From positions 120,486,723 to 120,550,722 of the forward strand of contig CP136063.1 of the NCBI GenBank assembly GCA_032622095.1: a stretch of 64,000 nt of DNA, written 5' to 3'. Shown piece by piece: positions 59,332-64,000 of this stretch. The notes beneath the pieces are model-generated. The model saw only the letters and a program-made list of their open reading frames with translations, was not told the DNA's origin and ran no database searches. The DNA comes from Siphonodentalium dalli (taxonomy: Eukaryota; Mollusca; Scaphopoda; Gadilida; Siphonodentaliidae). Position numbers and translations under genes: made by a program. How positions within the stretch are numbered: position 1 is the first letter of the stretch; the number at the start of each line of letters is the position of its first letter.

Positions 59332-59724
59332 GTAAATCCATATCATTTATGAAAATGATTCGTGGCCTTGTCGGAATTGGTGGCAGCTATGTATGGTAAG
59401 ACTATTTGTGAAGGTACCCTACCGAAAAATTAGCCTGTTTTCAGCGGTTGACCAGCTATACACAATTGGTTAAAAGTTAAGCACATCACCAAAAACAGAA
59501 CATTATATTTGTTATTATTGGGTACATGGTGATACTTGATTGGAACGTTCTTATTTTTTCTGAGATTTCGCGACGTCATGGTAGAGAATGTAACGTTCTG
59601 CGTTAAAAAATCATGACGATTCAGATAAACTGTCGCCCGTTAACTCGGTACAAAACTAGCACGCTCGACCTAGCTTATCACATCATATATGTTTGGAAAG
59701 ACTGGAGTATTTTCTACCAGGAGA
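59332..59724. other. Presumed intron after candidate exon
   Basis: No acceptor plus coding continuation recognised. Confidence 0.3.
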
Positions 59725-60540
59725 TATGAACTTTATTATCCTGTCCCTACCAATCTTGCAATAATAGGCAAAAACTTAACCCTCCCCCCAATGTCATAAA
59801 ATGCTGAGTATAGCCATCGCCGTGGATTGGATCCCGGAATGATAGAATAGTGCGTAGTATTTGATTTTATTTAGTGTAGAACACACATAACAAGTGTAAA
59901 ATGCGAATTTCCAACAATATTCACTATTATAAGAGTATCAAAATCCAAGATGGCGTCCAATATGACGGTCAGTTTTTATTTTAAGACTTTGTGAAGTGAC
60001 ATACGAAAAATCCAGAAAAGGAACGTCCCCAGTGGTAAAATCTATATTATTGTAATGACTTCATAGAATAACATTTCATATCAAACATTAATTTGACCAT
60101 TAATACATCTTTTCAATTGGTAAAATAATAGGTAAAAATTTATCCCTCCATCCAATGTCATAAAATTTGAAATAAAGTTATCGCCTGGGATTGGAACCAC
60201 GAATGATAGCATGATGCGCAGTATTTTGTTTTATTTAATGTAGAACACACATAAAAAGTGACGGGTATGAATTTCCATCAATATTCACTATTAGAAGAGT
60301 ATGAAACTACAAGATGGCGTCCAATATAGCGTCCAATTTTAATTGTACCACTTAGCGAACAGACATACGGACGAACTATAAAGGGGACATCCCCTGTGGC
60401 ATTGTATATCATTGAAGTGACTACATTGACGATATTTCATATGGAACAGTAGTTTCACCATTAGTCCATCTTATCAGTTGGAGAATTATTAAACAAAAAC
60501 TTAACCACCACCCAGTCACAAACGTCCACTAAATGGCAGC
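59725..60540 (+). repeat. Two-plus tandem copies of a 364-bp block
   Basis: 'ATGTCATAAAAT' starts at 59791 and 60155. Both copies continue with 'GGATTGGA-CC-CGAATGAT', 'GTAGAACACACATAA', 'CAATATTCACTATTA' and 'CAAGATGGCGTCCAATAT'. A third partial copy starts near 60500. The same block returns inverted at 63560-64000. Confidence 0.88.
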
Positions 60541-62106
60541 GCTTGTGACTATAGTCCAGAATGCAAAGAATTAAGCAAATCGTTAGGAATTACTTTGCGT
60601 GGAGTACAACGAAGAAACATAAAATGTCATCCACATCTGGTCTTAGGAGACAACCAAAATCCAACATGACGTCTAATTCTAATGTCAACACTTTGCGAAC
60701 ATTGAATACGAAAGCCGGTCAAAATGTATCAATCGGCAGTTTGAAGCGATATATTGTTTCGATTGTGTGTTTATATTAGACGTCGATATGTTGTGTTTGA
60801 GTGATGGTGGTAAGACAACATTTTTTCAGATAAACCTTTGACATGACTGTCTCAAATAAACTTAATAAACTGTCGACCAGCTCCCTACGGGCGGGTAAAC
60901 CGTGCCTTTCATGTTGCCATTGGTTTGGTAGTATCCTACATCACGTTCCAAATGTCACACCCTTAGCTATGACGCGAGGATTAATACTGGATGGAAATTT
61001 GCATTTGTTGAATGTTTAGGTTGTATTGTTTAGCAATTATAAGGAACTTTATATCAAATATTTGGAGAAAGACAAACCAACCAAAATAAAAAACACTTAG
61101 CGAAATTCCGAGAATGACTTAAATAGTTTAATTTGCTGAATCGTTTATCGTGTATCTATATTCAGTGCGCATTTTGACTATTGTTTGACAATTTTATGTC
61201 ATTTTGAGACGTTAAGTAAGTAAGCATTAACAATATGTAGACAACTGGTAATAATAGAGGATGGTCATTAATCTTCACAAATAATCATGCACTCGATGCG
61301 ATACGAAGTGATGTTGTAATGTTCAATACTACCATATGACTATCATATCACTATTAATATATTGTGATAGTCTTGAATGTGCATTCCTCCTTAACATGTC
61401 CTTTTGAATTTCCACCAACATTTTCAGAGAGCCTTGCAATAGTTTTGGCCAAATGAAACATTAAATAACAGAATCACTAACTGTTGTTATATGCAGTAAC
61501 GCAAAAGACAAAAATGGCATACATTTTGAAATACAGCAAATAAGATATCTAATCGATCTCTGGTTTTGGGAAAGTGGGATATGAGTCCACGAGCAATCAA
61601 AGTTCACACATCATAGTAACTACCTATTAACGTAACATGGAAGTCATCATCATCACACACACACACAAAATGCTCTTTAATGGCATAACACAATGTCCAT
61701 ATAATGCAATCAGCGTAAAAATAGGTTATAAATATGCGTTATAACTTATAGTGATCTAGAGGTTGCTGGTTTGTATAATCGTCCGAGTTTCGGCTCAGCG
61801 TGAAATAAGAGAATAACACCGCATACCTATGCATATAAGTTGTTCTCGCCATATGTTGCTTGATGTGCATGTTTTTCCGTTCATTGATATTTTAGTCTCT
61901 ACTAATATGTTAGTTAAATTGTTGTGAATGTCAATCGGATTCATATATGTTGCAAACAGAAGATATTGAGTTCTCTGGCTAGACTAATGAAATTGAATCT
62001 TCTATATCTCCGGTGAATATCATATCTGTATTAGTTCGTAGGGACGTGGGTCCGGACTACATGTGTAGTAAAATCTATCATGCTAATACATTTTATTGAT
62101 ACATAG
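60541..62106. other. Unassigned sequence
   Basis: The plus frame at 60561-60779 lies in the tail of the repeat and has no domain. A short (CA)n run is at about 61648-61666. Nothing else recognised. Confidence 0.35.
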
Positions 62107-62205
62107 GTGATAGTGCGATAATCTCACTGAACATGCACGTTAGTGTTCCATTTATGATTGCCGTTAGATTATATTCATAATCACGGCACTCACTAGCAGA
62201 CCAGA

Positions 62206-62274
62206 ATGTCACTAAAAAAAGTTGTTTTGTCCACGGTTCTTTTGAGTCAGGTGGCAGTTGAAATGGATAAAATG
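62206..62274 (+). CDS. Tiny candidate first exon, signal-peptide-like (copy 1)
   Basis: ATG at 62206 gives 23 codons, MSLKKVVLSTVLLSQVAVEM then DKM, followed by a consensus donor ATG|GTAAGT at 62275. Two lysines before a hydrophobic core resemble a secretory signal. Very short, with no downstream exon identified, so coding status is doubtful. The duplicate at 62565 is unchanged. Confidence 0.2.
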
Positions 62275-62564
62275 GTAAGTAATGAAAAACTGTAGGCTAG
62301 TAGCAAATATAAACACAATTGAAATGGTGACAGGCATAAGGCAATTAACAATAAACACAAGTCATTAGTCTTGATATATAGATATTCAAATTGTGTTTAT
62401 GGTTTGATCTATGGCGACTAGGCCATATCGCGACATACATTGTATTCTTATGGGTGGCGGTAGTTGTGATAGTGCGATAATCTCACTGAACATGCACGTT
62501 AGTGTTCCATTTATGATTGCCGTTAGATTATATTCATAATCACGGCACTCACTAGCAGACCAGA

Positions 62565-62633
62565 ATGTCACTAAAAAAAGTTGTTTTGTCCACGGTTCTT
62601 TTGAGTCAGGTGGCAGTTGAAATGGATAAAATG
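62565..62633 (+). CDS. Tiny candidate first exon, signal-peptide-like (copy 2)
   Basis: Exact second copy, 359 bp downstream of the first, including the ATG and the GTAAGT donor at 62634. If both were used, the locus would have alternative first exons; if not, this is merely duplicated non-coding DNA. Confidence 0.2.
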
Positions 62634-62819
62634 GTAAGTAATGAAAAACTGTAGGCTAGTAGCAAATATAAACACAATTGAAATGGTGACAGGCATAAGG
62701 CAATTAACAATAAACACAAGTCATTAGTCTTGATATATAGATATTCAAATTGTGTTTATGGTTTGATCTATGGCGACTAGGCCATATCGCGACATACATT
62801 GTATTCTTATGGGTGGCGG

Positions 62820-63559
62820 AAAGACAGCGCCGATCTTACCGCGGAATCAATATCCTCAGTCCACACATAAACCACCTACCCCCAAACTGGCCCAGATATT
62901 CAAAAGTTATTTTCACTTAACATGGACCTCATATCAGTGTTGCTGATCGGGATTCCTAACACCTTCGTCGTTGATCTAGTGTTTTAGGGGGATACAAGTA
63001 AATGAGTGTAAGTCAGAGTGATGTAATCAACTCAAAATCACTGGCATATATTGTTGTGTTCTTGTTCACCCAGTAGGGTCCTTTGCGTTTCTCAAGAAAA
63101 ACGGGACATGCCATGGTCAAGTGTCCATTGCTGTAAATGCATAGGTTCCCATTGTATGACTCATATTCAATGAAAATGTGGGAATTATAAATGTATTTCT
63201 CATATCCATCTGTTTCTATGAACATGTCGTCACTGGAGTCATGTTTGACCTTTAGTCACTGAACGTTAATTGAATGGTTGGCTATCAGAGCCATGTAGTT
63301 TTTATGATTGATAAAAGCAACTGTTGCTCATATTTATGAAGATAACATATATGTTGATTGCCATTTAATAATGGAAACACACATTCTAGCTAATACATCG
63401 CATAAGAAATACCATATGAGACGTTCTTTGCCCGCATATCGTATTAGTTGTTCACAAAGTGTTGACATTAAACTTAACTGCCATATTGGCCGCCATTGTG
63501 GCGCAATAGTGGGCGTGACTTTTGTTTCTTTATCGTATTCAGCACAAATGAAATCCAAA
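62820..63559. other. Unassigned sequence
   Basis: No exon recognised. 63480-63510 has a 'GCCATATTGGCCGCCATTGT' motif related to the 364-bp block. Overlapping frames on both strands at 63308-63852 are shadows of that repeat. Confidence 0.35.
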
Positions 63560-64000
63560 ATGTATGCTCATTTCGTTTTGGCCTGTACTACAATCCCCAG
63601 CGGCCCATTTGTAGGGAAGTTTGTGACTGTAGGGGTGGTTAAGTTTTTGATGCTGAATCTAATGTTTGATATGAAATATTCTATGTAGTCAGTAAAATGA
63701 TATATAATATACCACTGGGGACGTTCCTTTTCTGTATTTGTCGTATGCCGTTCACGAAGTTTTAAAATTAAAATTGGCCGCCATATTGAACGCCATCTTG
63801 GATTATGATACTCTTCTAATAACAAATATTGATGGCAATTTTCTCTGGTCAATTTGCATGTGTATTCTACATTAAATAAAACAAAATACTGCGCATTATG
63901 CGATCATTCGTGGTTCCAATCCCAGGCGACAACTTTAGTTCTAATTTTATGACATTGACTGGCGGAATAAATATTTGACTATTATTTTACCAATTGATAA
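63560..64000 (-). repeat. Inverted copy of the 364-bp block
   Basis: Reading the minus strand, this repeats 59990-60540: 'GTCGCCTGGGATTGGAACCA', 'GCGCAGTATTTTGTTTTATT', 'ATTAGAAGAGTAT', 'CCAAGATGGCG' and 'AGGAACGTCCCCAGTGGTA'. Together the arms enclose about 3 kb. The copy continues past the window end. Confidence 0.88.

Larger units (their letters stand above)
62107..62819 (+). repeat. Near-identical tandem duplication of 354 bp
   Basis: 62107-62460 and 62466-62819 appear identical by eye, separated by TAGTT (period 359). Each contains the same short candidate exon. This is either a very recent duplication or an assembly artefact. Confidence 0.93.

Noticed and set aside
59815-59850. tRNA-like B-box resemblance (GGATTGGATCCCGG)
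   Set aside because: No matching A box or cloverleaf in either orientation; it belongs to the 364-bp repeat.
60561-60779. Plus-strand 72-codon frame
   Set aside because: Lies in the tail of the 364-bp repeat, whose other copies do not keep the frame open.
63308-63852. Overlapping frames of 74-126 codons on both strands
   Set aside because: Shadows of the inverted 364-bp block; no domain.

Overview
Eukaryotic, intron-rich, repeat-dominated DNA from a metazoan, most likely a mollusc such as a bivalve. The evidence is spliced conserved exons, AT-rich repeat-packed introns, hAT, Tc1-like and LINE relics, and motifs I associate with molluscan repeats (a 'GGGCCATAACTC' repeat family with a GACA/GACG tail, and a 'TTGGGGTTTAACGTC' element). 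The assignment to mollusc is inference.

One conserved host gene spans almost the whole window on the minus strand. Six exons (58571-58465, 48893-48797, 46796-46669, 19794-19677, 10839-10739, 6124-6019) have consistent splice signals and exactly compatible phases. They join to 657 nt (219 codons) encoding the middle of UTP3/SAS10, a small-subunit processome protein. The N-terminal exons lie beyond 64000 and the C-terminal basic Sas10 domain lies before position 1. Nearly everything else sits in UTP3 introns.

Layout by intron, from high to low coordinates. Upstream of 58571: a possible hAT-like end (58711), a TATA box with an unidentified plus-strand first-exon candidate (59116-59331), and direct and inverted repeats to 64000, including a 354-bp duplication (62107-62819) that carries a tiny candidate exon in each copy. 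Intron 58464-48894: a 28-bp satellite of about 5.75 kb that starts about 20 bp after the splice donor, then a 160-bp tandem family. Intron 48796-46797: a diverged member of that tandem family. Intron 46668-19795 (26.9 kb): a 6.5-kb element with roughly 700-bp terminal inverted repeats that holds two nested hAT elements, a tandem family with microsatellite tail, a duplicated 284-bp repeat, a CENP-B/pogo-like transposase relic, a decayed APE-type LINE, a hAT element with a BED-finger relic and an exact 8-bp target duplication, and a 4.25-kb TIR element with a related MITE. Intron 19676-10840: a 38-bp satellite of about 5.7 kb that starts within 5-10 bp of the donor and is interrupted at its far side by a Harbinger-like element. 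Intron 10738-6125: a hAT-type MITE and several small TIR elements. Below 6019: a 160-bp tandem array, a 70-bp palindrome and a 240-bp satellite.

Most notable: two unrelated minisatellites of nearly equal size each begin at a 5' splice site of the same gene and show nested higher-order duplications in exact multiples of the unit. I saw no intact mobile-element ORF, tRNA, rRNA, CRISPR array or bacterial-type operon.
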